The notes under the pieces were generated by a model that searched no databases, was not told the origin of the DNA, and saw only the letters and a list, made by a program, of their open reading frames with translations. From assembly GCA_022702705.1 (NCBI GenBank), contig CM040428.1, positions 91,260,287 through 91,324,286 of the forward strand: a stretch of 64,000 nt of DNA. The letters are read 5' to 3'. This DNA is from Papilionanthe hookeriana x Papilionanthe teres (Eukaryota > Streptophyta > Magnoliopsida > Asparagales > Orchidaceae). The translations under genes and the position numbers were made by a program. Shown one piece after another: positions 26,440 through 40,180 of this stretch (the stretch's first letter is position 1; each line of letters begins with the position of its first letter).

Positions 26440-27800
26440 AGGCAAAATGGGTTGGTCATTGGGTCAAGGATTGATCATTTTGACCAAAGTTGACCTTTTG
26501 GTGAAAGTTGACTGATGAGTCGATGGGTTGGTCATTGGGTCGAGGATTAATCATTTTGACCAAAGTTGACTTTTGGTCGAAGATTGGCTTGCGGGGGTTA
26601 ATAATTGGTCAGTTAGGTCAAAATTATTTATGTTGACCAAAATTGACTTTTTGGTCGAAGATTGACTTATTGGGTCGATAATTGGTCATTAATTCGAAAC
26701 TTGACTATTTTGATAAAAATTGACTTTTTGATCGAAAGTTGACTGTTAGGCGATGGGTTGGTCATTGGGTCGAAGTTGATCATTTTGAGCTGAAAGTTGA
26801 CCTTTGGTCGAAGATTGACTGTTGGGTCGATGGGTTGGTCATTGGGTCGAGGATTGACCATTTTGACCTAAGTTGACTTTTGGTCGGAGATTGGCTTCTT
26901 AGGGTTAATAATTGGTCATTAGGTAAAAAATTATTTATTTTGTGAGAGATTTACTTTTTAGTTGAAGGTTAATGAATTAGATCGATGGGTTGGTCGTTGG
27001 GTTAAGGATTGACTTTTTTGCAAAGTTGACTTTTGAGTCTAAAGTTGACTCTTTGGGTCGACGAGTTGGTCATTAGATCCGGATTGACCATTTTAACCAA
27101 AGTTGACTTTTTGTTGAGATTGACTTATTGGGTCGATATTTGGTCATTAGTCGAAAATTGATAATTTTGACCGAAGGTAAATTTTTGTCGAAGTTGACGC
27201 ATTAGATCGATGGGGTGGTCATTGGATCAAAAATTGTCCATTTTAACGAGATTACTTTTTAGCGGAGTTGACCATTTGGGTCGATGGGTTGGTCATTGGG
27301 TTAAAAATTAACCATTTTATCCAAAGTTGACTTGTCGGTCGAGGCGGCTTTATTGGGTTAAGGGGTTGTTAATAGGTGGCAAATGTACTTTGACCAAAAT
27401 TGACTTTTTAGTCAAATGTTTACTATTAGGTCGGTGGGTGGTCATAAAGTTAAAATTAGCTATTTTAGCAAAATTGACTTTTTGGTCAGTTAAACTATTG
27501 TGTCGATGGGTTTGTCATTGGGTTAGGTTGTCCATTTTGACCGAAAGTTGACTTTTGGATAGAGATATTATTGGGTCGATAATTGATCATTTTGTCGAAA
27601 ATTGATAATTTTGACAAAAATTAAACTTTTTGTGAAAAGTTGATCCATTGGGTCAGCGGGGTGGTTATTTGGTTTAAAATTGATCATTTTGAACAAAGTT
27701 CGCTTTTTGTCGAAAAGTTGAACTATTTGGTCGATGAGTTGGTAATTGGGTCGAGGATTGAGCATTTTAGCAGAAGATGACTTCTTTTGGTCGAAGTTGG
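26440..27800 (+). repeat. Fourth partial copy of the super-repeat (matches about 10780-11860)
   Basis: Order of rare variants as in copy I: a monomer with GTTGACCTTTTGGT, a type 1 followed by a shortened AGGATTGACTTTTTTGC, a TTTTTGTTGAGATTGAC type 1 before ATTGATAATTTTGACC, a type 2 then GTCCATTTTAACGA, the AAACTATTGTGT monomer and GGATAGAGAT near 27555. The offset to copy I is about 15.9-16.0 kb. It is embedded in the ragged tract and interrupted by a distorted stretch at 27343-27394. Confidence 0.6.
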
Positions 27801-30800
27801 CTGTTAGATCACATCTAGTTGTTCATTGGGAAAAAATTGACCATTTGACCAAAGTTGACTTTTTGGTTAAAAGTAGACTGTTAGATTGATGGGTGGTCAT
27901 TAGGTCGGAAATTAGCTTTTTAGTTAAAATTTGCTTTTTGTCGAAAGTTGACTGTTGGGTTCGATGGGTTTGTCATTCGGTCGAAAGTTGACCATTTTAG
28001 TCAAAGTTGATTTTTGGTCGAGATTCACTTATTAGGTTGAGTAATTGGGCATTAATTAAAAAATAACTTTTTTTGAAAATTGACTTTTTGGTCGAAGTTG
28101 ACTTATTGAGGACAATGGGTTGGTCGTTGGGTCGAGAAATGATCATTTTGATCAAGAGTTGACTTTTTGGTCGAAAGTAGACCTATTGGGTTTATGGGTT
28201 GGTCATTGGGTTAAGGATTGGCCATTTTGACCCAAGCTTAGTTTTGTCGAGAGATTGGCTTAGTGGGCCGATAATTGGTCATTAGGTCGAAATTGGTTAT
28301 TTTGACCAAAATTGACTTTTTGGTCGATGACGGCGTTGTTGTTTTATGAAAGTTGATTTTTGGTGAGAGATTATTCTTGGCTCGATTAGTGGTCATTAGG
28401 TCGGAAATTAGTATGTTGACCAAAATTGAATTTTTGGTCGAAAGTTGACCTTTTGGGTCGATGGGTTGGTCATTAGATTCGAGGTTGACGGTTTACTAAA
28501 GTTAACTTTACGATTCGAAAGTTGACATATTAGGTAAATGGGTTAGTCATTGGGTTAAGGATTGACCATTTTGCTTGAAAGTTGACTTTTTGGTCGAAGA
28601 TTGGCTTATTAGATTGATAATGATGGTCGTTAAGTCGAAATTGATTATTTTGACCAAAATTAAATTTTTTATCAAAAGTTGAGCCATTTGGTCAACGAGG
28701 TGGTAATTGGGTTAGAAATTGATCAAAAGTTGACCATTTTGATCAAAGTTATCTTTTTGGTTACAAAATGACTTATTGGGTTAATTGATTGCAAAGATCA
28801 TTTATTGGTCGAAAGTTGACCAGTTTGACCAAAGTTAGCTTTTTGGTTACCTGATGACTTATTGGGTGAAAATTGTTCATTCATTCGAATTGACTATTTT
28901 GACCAGAAATGACGTTTTGGTCAATGATTGACTATTAAGCTGATAAATTGGTCATTGGGTCGAAAATTGACCATTTGTGAAGTTGGCTTTTCATCGAAGT
29001 TGTCTGCATTTAGTCGTTGAGTTGGTAATTAGGTTAACAATTAACCATTTTTGACATACGTGACATTTTAGTCGAGCGAATTGACTGTTAGGTCGACGAG
29101 ATTTTTCATTGTGTCGAAAATTGAACATTTTGACAGAAGTTGACCTTCTGGTCATAAGTTAGCTATTGGGTCGATGGTGGTCATACGTAATGACTATTTT
29201 GACCGAAATTAACTTTTATGAATGTTGACCTATAGGGTGAATGGGCTTGTCATTTTGTCGAGGATTGACCATTTTGACTAAAGTTAACTTTTTGGTCCAG
29301 ATTGACACTATTGGTCGAGTCGACTTGGTCATTGGGTCGAGATTAATCATCGTGACCGAAGTTAACTTTTTGGTCAATAGTTGACCTATTAGATTGATGA
29401 GTTGGATCATTGGTCGAGATTGACCATTTTGACAAGTTGGCTTTTTGTCTGATTAGATTACTGGGTCGATAATTGGTGATTAGGTCGAAAAATTATTATT
29501 TTGAGCCAAAATTAATTTTTTAGTCGAAGTTAACTTTATTGAGTTAACGGGTTTGTCATTAGGTCGAGGATTGAACATTTTGACCCGAAGTTGACTTTTT
29601 GGTGAAAAGTTGATCGATTGGTCAAGTGTCGATTGGTTGGTCATTGGGTCAGAAATTGTCTATTTTAACCAAAATTAAATTTTTGGTCAAAAGTTAACTT
29701 TATTAGACTGATGGATTAGTCATTGGGTCATGAATTGACCATTTTGACCAAAGTTGACTTTTTGCTTCAAAAGTTGACATATTTGGTCAATGAGTTGGTA
29801 ATTGGGTCAAGAGTTGATCATTGGGTCAATGGGTGGGGTCATTGGGTCAAAAATTGACCATATTGACTAATGTTGACTTTTTGGTCAAAAGTTGATATAT
29901 TAGATTGATGGGTGGTCATTAGGTCAATTGACTTTTTGATCGAAATCGACTTTTGGTGAAATGTTGACTTTTTAGGTCGATGGGTTTTTCATTGAGTAAA
30001 AGTTGACCAATTTGACGAAAGTTGACTTTTGGTCGGAGATTGTCTTGTTGGGTCGATAATTAGTCATTACATAAAGAATTGATTATTTTGATCAAAATTG
30101 ACATTTTGATCAAAAGTTGACCTCTTAGTAGATGGGTTAGTCATTGGCTCAGGATTGATCATTTTGACCCGAAGTTGATCTATTGGGACCGATGGGTTAG
30201 ATCATTGGGTCGAGGATTGACCATTTTGACTAAAGTTAACTTTTTGGTCGAGATAGCTTACTTGATCGATGGTGGTCATTAGGTCGAAATTTATTATTTT
30301 AATCAAATTGATTTTTGTAGAAGTTGACTGTTAGGTCGACTACGTTGAGTCATTAAGATTAGTTGACCATTTTGACGGAAGTTTACTTTTGGTGGATTGA
30401 TTACTAGGTCATTGGGTTGAGTAATTAGATTGAGCGTGACCATTTTTACCGAAATTGACGTTTTGATCAGACATTGACTTATTTGGTCAATAATTGGTCA
30501 TTAGGTCAAAAATTGACTATTTTGACCAAAGTTGTATTTTTTGTCAAAACTTAAGTCATTGGCTCAACGGAGTGGTCATTGGGTCAGAAATTGACCATTT
30601 TGACCAAAGATGACTTTTTGGTGAAAAGTTGACATACATTGACCAAAATTGAAGTTTTGAATTGAAAGTTAACCCATTGGGTGAGCGGGGTAGTCATTGG
30701 AACGAGAAATATATCATTTTAGCGAAGTTGACTTTTGGTGAAAGTTAACTGATTTAGTTAATAGTGTTGCAAAATTAGGTGAAAATTGACCATTTTGACT

Positions 30801-32080
30801 AAGGATGACTTTTTGGTCGAAGTTGACCTATTGGTCGATTGTGTTGGTCGTTAGGTCAGAATTGAGCATTTTGACCAAAGTTGACTTTGGTCGAATTGGT
30901 GACATATTAGATCGATGGGTGGTGATTGGATCGAATATTGATTATATTGACTAGAAATTGACTTTTGGTGAAAGTTGACCTAATGAATTGATAGGGTTTG
31001 TAATTGGTCGAAGATTGAACATTTTGACCAGAAGTTGACTTTATGGTCAGAGATGGACTGATTAGGTCGATAATTTGTAATTAATTGAGTGAATTATTTT
31101 TGACCAAAATTGACTTTTTGGTTAGAAGTTGACTATTAGGCGATGGATTGGTCATTAGGTCGAGGTTGATTATTTTGTGAAATTGACTTTTAGGTTAAAA
31201 TTTGACCTGTTAGGTCGATGGGTTGGTCGTTGGGTCGAGGATCGACCATTTTAGACGAAGTTGACTTTTGGTCGAGAGATTGGCTTACTAGATCCGATAA
31301 TTGATCATTAGGTCGAAAATTACGTACGACCAAAATTGACTTTTTGGTTAAAAGTTGGCTATTAAGAATTTAATGGGTTAGTCATTGGGTCGATGATTGA
31401 TCATTTTGAGCAAAATTGACTTTTTGGTCGCAAATTAGCCTATTAGGCCTACGGGTTAGTCCTTGGGTCGAGGATTGATCATTTTGACAAAAGTTGACTT
31501 TTTGGTGAAAGTTGACTGTTAGGATCGATGAGTTGGTTATTATGTCGAGATTGGTCAATTTTGACGAAGTTGAATTTTTCAGAGATTGACTTATTTGATC
31601 GATAATTGGTCATTGAGGTCGAATATTGATTATTTTGACTAAAATTAAATTTTTGCCCAAAAGTTAACTACATTGGATCAACGGGTGGTCATTGGGTAAA
31701 AATTAGCCATTTATTGACAGATGACTTTTTAGTGAAATTTAACTTATTTTTGACCAAAATTGATTTTTGGATCGAAGGTTAACCCATTGTGTCATGACAA
31801 GATGTTCATTGGTCGAAAGTTGACCATTTTGACCGATGTTGACTTTGTGCGAAAGGTTGAGCTATTTGGTCGATGAGTTAGTAATTGGGTCGAATTGACA
31901 AATTTGACCAAAGATGACTTCTTGCTCGAAATCGACCTGTTAGATTGATGGGTTGATAATTGGGTAGAAAATTGGTTATTTTGACGAAGTTGACTTTTGG
32001 TCAAAAGTTTCGTATTGGATCGATGGGTGGTCTTTAGGTTAAAAATTATTATTTTGACCGAAAGTAACTTTTGGTCGAAT

Positions 32081-35000
32081 GTTTACCTGTTGGGTCAATG
32101 GTTTTGTCAATGGGTCAAGGATTGACCATTTTGACCAAAGTTGACTTTTCGGTCAGAGATTGACTTATTGGGTCAATAATTTGACATTAGGTAAAAAATT
32201 AATTATTTTAACAAAAATAAAATTTTTGCTCAAAAGTTGACCCAATGGGTTAATGGGGTCATTGGGTACGAAGTTAGTATATTTGACCAAAGATGACTTT
32301 TTGGTCAAAAGTTGACGTATTTGGTTAAGGAGTTGGTAATTGGGTCAAGCATTGACCTTTTTGACCAAAGATGACTTTTTGGTTAAAAGTTGATCTATTG
32401 GATCAATGGGTTGGTCATTGGGTGAAACATTATCTACTTTGACCAAAGTTGACTTTTTGGTCAAAAGTTGATCTATTGGGTCAACGGGTGGTCATTAAGT
32501 CAAAAATTGACTATTTTGACCAAAATTAACTTTTTGGTTAAAAGTTGACCTATTGGTTCAATGGGTTTGTCATCGGGTTAAAGATTAACCATTTTGACCA
32601 AAGTTGACTTTTTGGTCAGAGATTGACTTATTGGGTCAATAATTGGTCATTAGGTAAAAAATTGACTATTTTGACCAAAATTGAATTTTCGGTCAAAAGT
32701 TAACACATTGGGTCAACGGGGTGGTCATTGGGTCAGAAATTGACCATTTTGACCAAAGTTGACTTTTTGGTCAAAAGTTAACATATTTGATCAATGAGAT
32801 GGTATTTTAGTTAAGAATTGACCATTTTCACCAAAGATGATTTTTTGGTCAAAAGTTGATTTATTGGGTCAATTAGTGTTCATTAGGTTGAAAATTAACA
32901 ATTTTGACGAGAATTGACTTTTTTCAAAACTTGACTGTTGGAGTTTATGGGTTGGTCATTGGTTCAAGGTTTGGTCATTTTAACCAAAGTTGACTTTTTT
33001 GTCAGAGATTGACTTTTGGGTTTATAATTGGTGATTTGTTCAAAAATCATACATTTCGACCAAATTTGACTTTTTTGTCAATAGTTGAACATTTAGTCCT
33101 ATGGGTTGGTCATTGGTTCAAAGATTGATCATTTTGACCAAAGTTGACTTTTTGTTCAAAAGTTGAACTATTGGGTCAATGGGTTGGTCATTAGGTCAAG
33201 AATTGACCACTTTAACCAAAGTTGACTTTTTGGTCAGAGATTGGCTTACTGGGTCAATAATTGGTCATTAGGTAAAAAATTAACAATTTTGACCAAAATT
33301 TACTTTTTGTTCAATAGTTGAATTATTGGTTTAATGTGTTGGTCATTGTGTCAAGGATTGACCATTTTGACCAAAGTTGACTTTTTGGTCAAAAGTTGAC
33401 ATATATGGTCAATGGGTTGGTCGTTGTGTCAAGGATTAACCATTTTGACCAAAATTGACTTTTTGGTCAGAGATTGACTTATTGGGTCAATAATTGGTCA
33501 TTAGACCAAAAATTGATTATTTTGACTAAAATTAAATTTTTGATCAAAAGTTGACCCAATTGGTCAACGGGGTTGTCACTCAGTCAGAAATTGACCTTTA
33601 TGACCAAAGTTGACTTTTTGGTAAAAAATTGACCTTTTTTGTCAATGAGTTGGTAATTGGGTCAACAATTGATAATTTTGACCGAAGATGACATTTTGGT
33701 AAAAGTTGATCTATTGGGTCAATGGGTTGGTCATTGGGTCAAAAATAACCATTTTGACCAAAGTTGATGTTTTGGTCAAAAGTTGACCTATTGGGTCAAT
33801 GGGTGATCATTAGGTCAAAATTTGACAATTTTGACTAAATTTGACTTTTGGTTAAAAGCTGACCTATTGGGTCAATCTGTTTGTGATTGGGTCAAAGATT
33901 AACTATTTTAACCAAAGGTGACTTTTTGGTGAAAGATTGAGTTATTGAGTCAATAATTGGTCAATAGGTTAAAAAAATTACTATTTTGACCAAAATTAAA
34001 TTTTAGGTCAAAAGTTAACGTATTGGTAAACGGGGTGGTCTTTGGGTCAGAAATTGACCATTTTAACTAAAGTTGACTTTTTGGTCAAAAGTTGTCCTAT
34101 TTGGTCAATGAGTTGGTAATTGGGTCAAGAATTCACCCTTTTGACCAAAGATTACTCTTTGGTCAAAAGTTGACCTATTGGGTAAGTGGGTCAAAAATTG
34201 ACCAGTTTGACCAAAGTTGACTTTTTAGTCAAAAGTTGACTTTTTGGATCAATGAGTTTGTCATTAGGTCGAGAATTGACCATTTGACCAAAGTTGACTT
34301 TTTGGTAAGAGATTGACTTATTGGGTCGATATTTGGTCATTAATTCAAAATTGACTATTTTGACCAAAATTGACATTTTGATCGACGAGTTGACCAATTG
34401 CTTGATGGGTTAGTCATTGAGTCGAGGTTTGATCATTTTGACGAAGTTGACTTTTTGGTCGAAAGTTGACGTATTAGATCGATGGGTTGGTCATTAGATC
34501 GAGATTGAACATTTTGACCAAAGTTAACTTTTTGGTCATATATTAGCTTATTGGGTCAATAATGATCATTAGGTAAAATGGATTATTTTGACTAAAATTG
34601 ACTTTTTGGTCGAAAGTTGACCTATTGGGTCAATGGGTTGGTCATTAGGTGAAGGATTGACCATTTTGACCAAAGTTAACTTTTTAGTCAAAAGTTAACC
34701 AATTAGGTCAATTGGGTGGTCATTAGGTCAAAAATTGATTATTTTAAAAAAAATTGACTTTTTGGTCAATAGTCGACTTATTGGGCCAATGAGTTGGTCA
34801 TTATGTCAAAAATTGATTATTTTGACCATAATTGACGTTTTGGTCAAAAGTTGATCTATTGTGTCAAAGATTAACAATTTTGACCAAAGTTAACTTTTTG
34901 GTCAAAAGTTAACCGATTGGGTCAATGGATTGTTCATTGGGTCAAGGATTGACCATTTTGACCGAAGATGACTTTTTTTATCAAAGTTTGACTTATAGGG

Positions 35001-36300
35001 TCAATAATTGCTGATTAGGTCAAAATTTGACTATTTTGACCAAAATTATATTTTTTGTTAAAAGTTGCGTCTTGGGTCAATGGGGTGGTCATTCGGTCAG
35101 AAATTGACCATTTTGACAAAAGTTGACTTTTTGGTCAAAAGTTGACATATTGGGTTGATGGGGTGGTCATTAAGTAAAAAATTGAGCTATATTGACCAAA
35201 ATTAACTTTTTGGTGAAAGTTGACTGTGTGTCGATTGGGTTGGTCATTGTGTCGAAGATTAGTATTTTGACTAATGTTCACTTTTTGGTCGAATGTTGAC
35301 TATTAGATTCGATGGGTTGGTCTTTAGGTTCGAGATTGACCATTTTAACCAAAGTTGACCTTTTGTTCGGAGATTGACTTTTGGGTTGATAATTGGTCAT
35401 TATGTCGAAAATTTACTATTTTGGTCAAAAGTTAACCTATTGGGTCTATATGCTGGTCATTAGGTCAAGGATTGACCATTTTGACCAAAGTTGACTTTTT
35501 AGTCAAAAGTTGACCTTTTGGGTTAATGGGTTAGTCATTGGGTCAGAAATTGACCATTTTAACGAAACTTAACTTTTTTTGTCAAAAGTTGACCCAATGG
35601 GTTAATGGGGTGGTCATTTTGACCAAAGTTGACTTTTTGGTCAAAAGTTGATCTATTGGTCAATGGGTTGGTCATTGGGTCACATATTGACCATTTTAAC
35701 CAAAGTTGACTTTTTGGTCAAGAGTTGACCTATTAGGTCAATGAGTGGTAAAAAATTGACTATTTTGACCAAAATTGACTTTTTGGTCAAAAGTTGACCT
35801 ATTAGATCAATGGGTTTGTCATTGGGTCAAGGATTGACCATTTTGACCAACGATGACTTTTTGGTCAAAGATTGACATATTGGGTCAATAATTGGTCTTT
35901 AGGTCAAAAATTTATTATTTGGAACAAAATTTAATTTTTGCTTAAAAGTTAACCCATTGGGTTAACGTGGTGGTCATCGGGTCAGAATTTGACCACTTTG
36001 ACCAAAGTTAACTTTTTAGCAAAATTTAACCTATTTGGTCAATGAGTTGGTAATTTGGTCAAGAATTGACAATTTTGACCAACGATGACTTTTTGGCCAA
36101 AAGTTGACCTGTTAGGTCAATGGGTTGGTCAATGGGTAAAAAAGTGATCATTTTGACCAAAGTTGACTTTTTGGTCAAAAGTTGACCTATTAGGTCAATG
36201 GGGGGTCATCAGGTCAAAAATTGACTATTTTGACCAAAATTGACTTTTTGGTCAAAAGTTAACTTATTGGGTCCATGTGTTTGTCAATGGGTCAAAGATA
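32081..36300 (+). repeat. HOR array, first copy of the right-hand super-repeat
   Basis: Type 1 monomers start at 32152, 32615, 33001, 33233, 33466, 33929 and about 34305, giving spacings of 463, 386, 232, 233, 463 and 376 bp (6, 5, 3, 3, 6 and 5 monomers). Marker variants recur downstream: AGTCCTATGGGTTGG at 33095 matches 40657 and 49511, and TCTATATGCT at 35445 matches 42953 and 51798. Ragged TCGA patches lie at about 34260-34520 and 35200-35430. No gene is visible. Confidence 0.82.
32152..32614 (+). repeat. Clean six-monomer higher-order repeat unit (463 bp)
   Basis: Six diagnosable monomer types follow in order. Type 1 has GAGATTGACTTATTGGGTC then AATAATTGG. Type 2 has an A-rich AAATTTTT in place of GACTTTTT and ends in CCCATTGGGTCAACGGGG or a variant. 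Type 3 has TATTTGGTCAATGAG and TTGGTAATTGGG. Type 4 has AAAGATGACTTTTTGG. Type 5 has the shortened GGGTGGTCATTAGG. Type 6 has GGGTTTGTCATTGGG and leads back to type 1. The next type 1 begins at 32615, giving 463 bp (6 x 77.2). The same order recurs across the window, for example about 472 to 937 (465 bp) and 33466 to 33929 (463 bp). Confidence 0.85.
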
Positions 36301-39300
36301 GACCATTTTGACCAAAGTTGACTTTTTGGTTAAAAGTTGATCAATTGGGTCAATTGGGTGGTCATAAGGTCAAAAATTACCTATTTTGACAAAATATAGT
36401 TTTTGGTCAAAAGTTGACCTATTGAGCCAATGAGTTGGTCATTATGTCAAAAATTGACTATTTTGACCAAAATTGACTTTTTGGTCAAAAGTTGACCTAT
36501 TGGGTCATTGGGTTAAAGATTGTCATTTTGACCATAGTTGAATTTTTGGTCAAAAGTTGACCGATTGAGTTAATAGGTTAGTCATTGGGTCAAGGATTGA
36601 TCATTTTGACCGAAGTTTACTTTTTGGTCAAAGATTGACTTATTGGTCATTATGTTAAAAATTTGACTATTTTGGTCAAAAGTTAACCTATTGGGTCTAT
36701 TGGTTGGTCATTAGGTCAAGGTTTAAAAAATTTGACCAAATTTGACTTTTTGATCAAAAAGTTGACCAATTATGTCAATGGGTTGGTCGTTGGGTCAAGG
36801 ATTTACCATTGTGACCTAAGTTGACATTTTTGTCAAAAGTTGACCTATAGGGTTAATGTGTTTTTCATTAAGTAAAAGAATGACAATTTCGACCAAAAAT
36901 AATTATTTTGACTAAAATTTAATTTTTTGTTAAAGTTTGACCCATTGGTTCAATTGGGTGGTCGTTATGTCAGAAATTGATCATTTTGACCAAACTTGTC
37001 TTTTTGTCAAAAGTTGATTTATTGGGTCAATGGGTTGGTCATTGGGTCAGAAATTAACAATTTTGACTAAACTTGACTTTTTTGTAAAAAGTTAACATAT
37101 TAAGTCAATGGGTGGTCATTAAGTAAAAAAATGACCGTTTTGACCAAAATTGACTTTTTTTGTCAAAACTTGACATATTGGGTAAATGGGTTGTTGATTG
37201 GGTGAAGGATTGACCATTTTGGCATAAGTTGGCTTTTTAGTTAAAAGATGACCTATTGGGTCAATGAGTTAGTTATTGGGTCAAGGATTGACCATTTTGA
37301 CCAAAGTTGACTTTTTGTTATTAGTTCAGAAATTAACCATTTTGACCAATGTTGACTTTTTGGTCATAAGTTCATCTATTTGGTCAATGGGATGGTCATT
37401 AGGTCAAAAATTGACTATTTTAACCAAAATTAACTTTTTGGTCAAAAGTTGAGCTATTTAACTAATGGGTTGGTTATTGGGTCTAGGATTGACCATTTTG
37501 ACCAAAGTTCACTTTTTTGTTAGAGATTGACTTATTGGGTCAATAAAATGGTCATTAGGTCAAAAATTGATTATTTTGACCAAAGTTAAACTTTTGGTCA
37601 AAAGTTTACCCGTTGGGTCAATGGTGTTGTGATTGTGTCAGAATAAACCATTTTGTCCAAAGTTGAATTTTAATTAAAAGTTGATTTATTGGGTCATTGA
37701 GTTAGTCATTGGGTAAAGGATTGACCATTTTGAGCAAAGTTGACTTTTAGGTTAGAGTTTAACTTATTGGGACAATATTTGGTCAATTGGTCAAAACTGA
37801 CTATTTTGACCAAAATTGACTTTTTGGTTAAAGGTTGACCTATTAGGTTAATGGGTTGGTCATTGGGTCAAGGATTGACCATTTCGACCAAAGTTGACTT
37901 TTTGGTCAAAAGTGACTTTTTGGGTCAATGGGTTGGTCAATTTTGTGAAGGATTGACCATTTTGACCAAAGTTGACTTTTTAGTTAGAGATTGACTTATT
38001 AGGTCAATAATTGTCCTTAGGTCAAAAAGTGATTATTTTGATGAAAATAGATTATTTTGACCAAAATTGAATTTTTGGTCAAAAGTTGAACTGTTAGGTC
38101 AATGGGGTGGTCATTATGTCAGAAATTGACCATTTTGACCAAAGCTGGCTTTTTGGTCAAAAGTTGACCTATTTAAGTCAATGAGGTGGTCATTAGGTCA
38201 AAAATTGATAATTTGACCAAAATTCACCTTTTAGTCAAAAGTTGACTATTGGGTCAATGGGTTGGTCATTGGGTCAAGGATTTACCATTTTGATCAAAAT
38301 TGACTTGTTGGTCATAGATTAACTTATTGGGTCAATAATTGGTCATTAGGTCAAAAATTGGCTATTTTTAACAAAATTAAATTTTTGGTCAATATTTGAC
38401 CTTTTGGGTTGTTGGGTCATTGGGTCAAAAATTGATCATTTTGACCTAAGTTGACTTTTTGGTCAGAAGTTGACCTATTTAGTCAATGAGTTAGTAATTG
38501 GGTCAAGAATTAACCATTTTGACAAAAAATGACTTTTTGGTCAAAAGTTGACCAATTGGGTCAAAAATTGACCATTTTGACCATAGTTGACTTTTTGGTC
38601 AAAAGTTTACCTATTAGGTTGATGGGTGGTCATTAGGTAAAAAATTGATTATTTTGACCAAAATTGACTTTTTGGTCAATAGTTGACCTATTGGGTCAAT
38701 TGGTTTGTCATTGGGTAAAGGATTGATCATTTTGAACAAAGTTGACTTTTTGGTCAGAGATTTATTTATTGGGTCAATAATTTGTCATAATTTCAAAAAT
38801 TAATTATTTTGACGAAAAATTACCATTTTTGTCGAAAGTTGACATATTAGAGTCGATGGGTTGGTCATTAGGTCGAAGATTGTTCATTTTGACCAAAGTT
38901 CACTTTTGATCGAAGTTGACTATTAGGTTGATGGGTTGGTCATTAGGTCGAAGATTGAATATTTTGACCAAAGTTGACTTTTTTGTTAGAGATTGACTTA
39001 CTGGGTTAATAAATGGTCATTAGGTCAAAATTTCACTATTTTGACCAAAATTGACTTTTTAGTCAAAAGTTGACTTATTGGGTCAATGGGTTTTTCATTG
39101 GGTCAGAAATAATCATTTTGACAAAAGTTGGCTTTTTGGTTAAATATTTACCAATTTGGTCAATTGGGTGGTCATTAGGTCAAAAATTGACTAATTTGAC
39201 CGAAATTGACTTCTTGGTCGAAAGTTGACTTATTTGGTTCAATGTGTTGGTCATTATGTCAAAAATTAACTATTTTGACCAAAAATTGAATTTTTGGTCA

Positions 39301-40180
39301 AAAGTTGACATTTTAGGTCAATGGGGTAGTCATTAGGTAAAAATTGACTTTTTGGTCAAAAGTTGACCTATTGGGTTATGGTTGGTCTTTGGGTCAATGA
39401 TTGACCATTTTGGCCAAAGTTGACTTGTTGGTTAAAAGTTGATCTATTGGGTTAATAGGTTGGTCATTTGGGTCACAAATAGACCATTTTGCCTAAAGTT
39501 GACTTTCTGGTCAAAAGTTAACCTATTTTCTCAATGGGTAGTCATCAGGTCAAAATTGACTATTTTGAACAAAATTAATTTTTTGGTCGAAGGTTGACTA
39601 TTAGATTGAGGTTTGATCATATTGACCAAAGTTGTCATTTTTTTGTTAAAAGTTGACCTATCGGGTCAATGGGTTGGTTATTGGGTCAAGGATTGACCAT
39701 TTTGACCAAAGTTAACTGGTTGGTCATTGATTGGGTCAATAATTGGTCATTAGGTAAAAAATTGACAATTTTTTAACAAAATTAAATTTTTGATTAAAAG
39801 TTGACCCATTTGGTCAACGTGGTAGTCATTAGGTCAGAAGTTGACTATTTTGACCAAAGTTGACTTTTTGGTCAAAAGTTGACCTATTTGGTCAATGAGT
39901 TGGTAGTTGGGTCAAGCATTGACCATTTTGACCAAAGATGACTTTTTGGTCAAAACTTGATCTATTAGATCAATGGGTTGGTCATTGAGTGAAAATTGAT
40001 CATTTTGACGAAGTTGACTTTTTGGTCGAAAGTTGACCTATTGAGTCGATGGGTGGTCATTAAGTCGTAAATTGATTATTTTGACCAAAATTGACTTTTT
40101 GGTCAAATGTTGACCTATTGGTTCAATGGGTTTGTCATTGGGTCAAGGATTCTCCATTTTCACCAAAGTTGACTTTTTGG
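36300..40180 (+). repeat. HOR array, super-repeat part related to 42.9-48.9, 51.8-57.9 and 58.7-62 kb
   Basis: Markers: CAATTTTGTGAAGGATTGAC at 37938 (also 44763, 53632 and 60429), a fused monomer junction TTTTTGT-TATTAG-TTCAG at about 37319 (also 44181, 53021 and 59840), GTCTATTGGTTGGTC at 36695 (also 59058), and TACCATTTTTGTCGAAAG at 38821 (also 61273). A 19-bp internal duplication lies at 38031-38068. A short TCGA-rich patch is at 38820-38960. Nothing but satellite is present. Confidence 0.8.
38031..38068 (+). repeat. 19-bp internal tandem duplication, diverged
   Basis: GATTATTTTGATGAAAATA (38031-38049) is followed by GATTATTTTGACCAAAATT (38050-38068). Same position and same length as at 1221, 3181, 42522 and 61488, with a few substitutions between halves, so it is probably older. 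Confidence 0.85.

Larger units (their letters stand above)
22657..32080 (+). repeat. Ragged, TCGA-rich tract of the satellite
   Basis: The satellite is recognisable in every line, but GTCAA is often GTCGA, TTGGGTC is often TTAGGTC or TTAGATC, and GACCTATTGG is often shortened to GACTATTGG or GACTGTTAGG. Monomer lengths vary far more than elsewhere and HOR types are harder to read. Local stretches depart strongly from consensus, such as 23203-23230, 27343-27394 and 28328-28350. No gene, transposon or open frame of interest is present. The right edge is sharp: from about 32085 the sequence returns to clean TCAA copies. Confidence 0.85.

Noticed and set aside
32940..33000. Inverted array block
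   Set aside because: Because monomers are quasi-palindromic, some stretches look reversed at first sight, but the direction marker CCATTTTGACC with AAAGTTGAC keeps the same orientation here and everywhere else.
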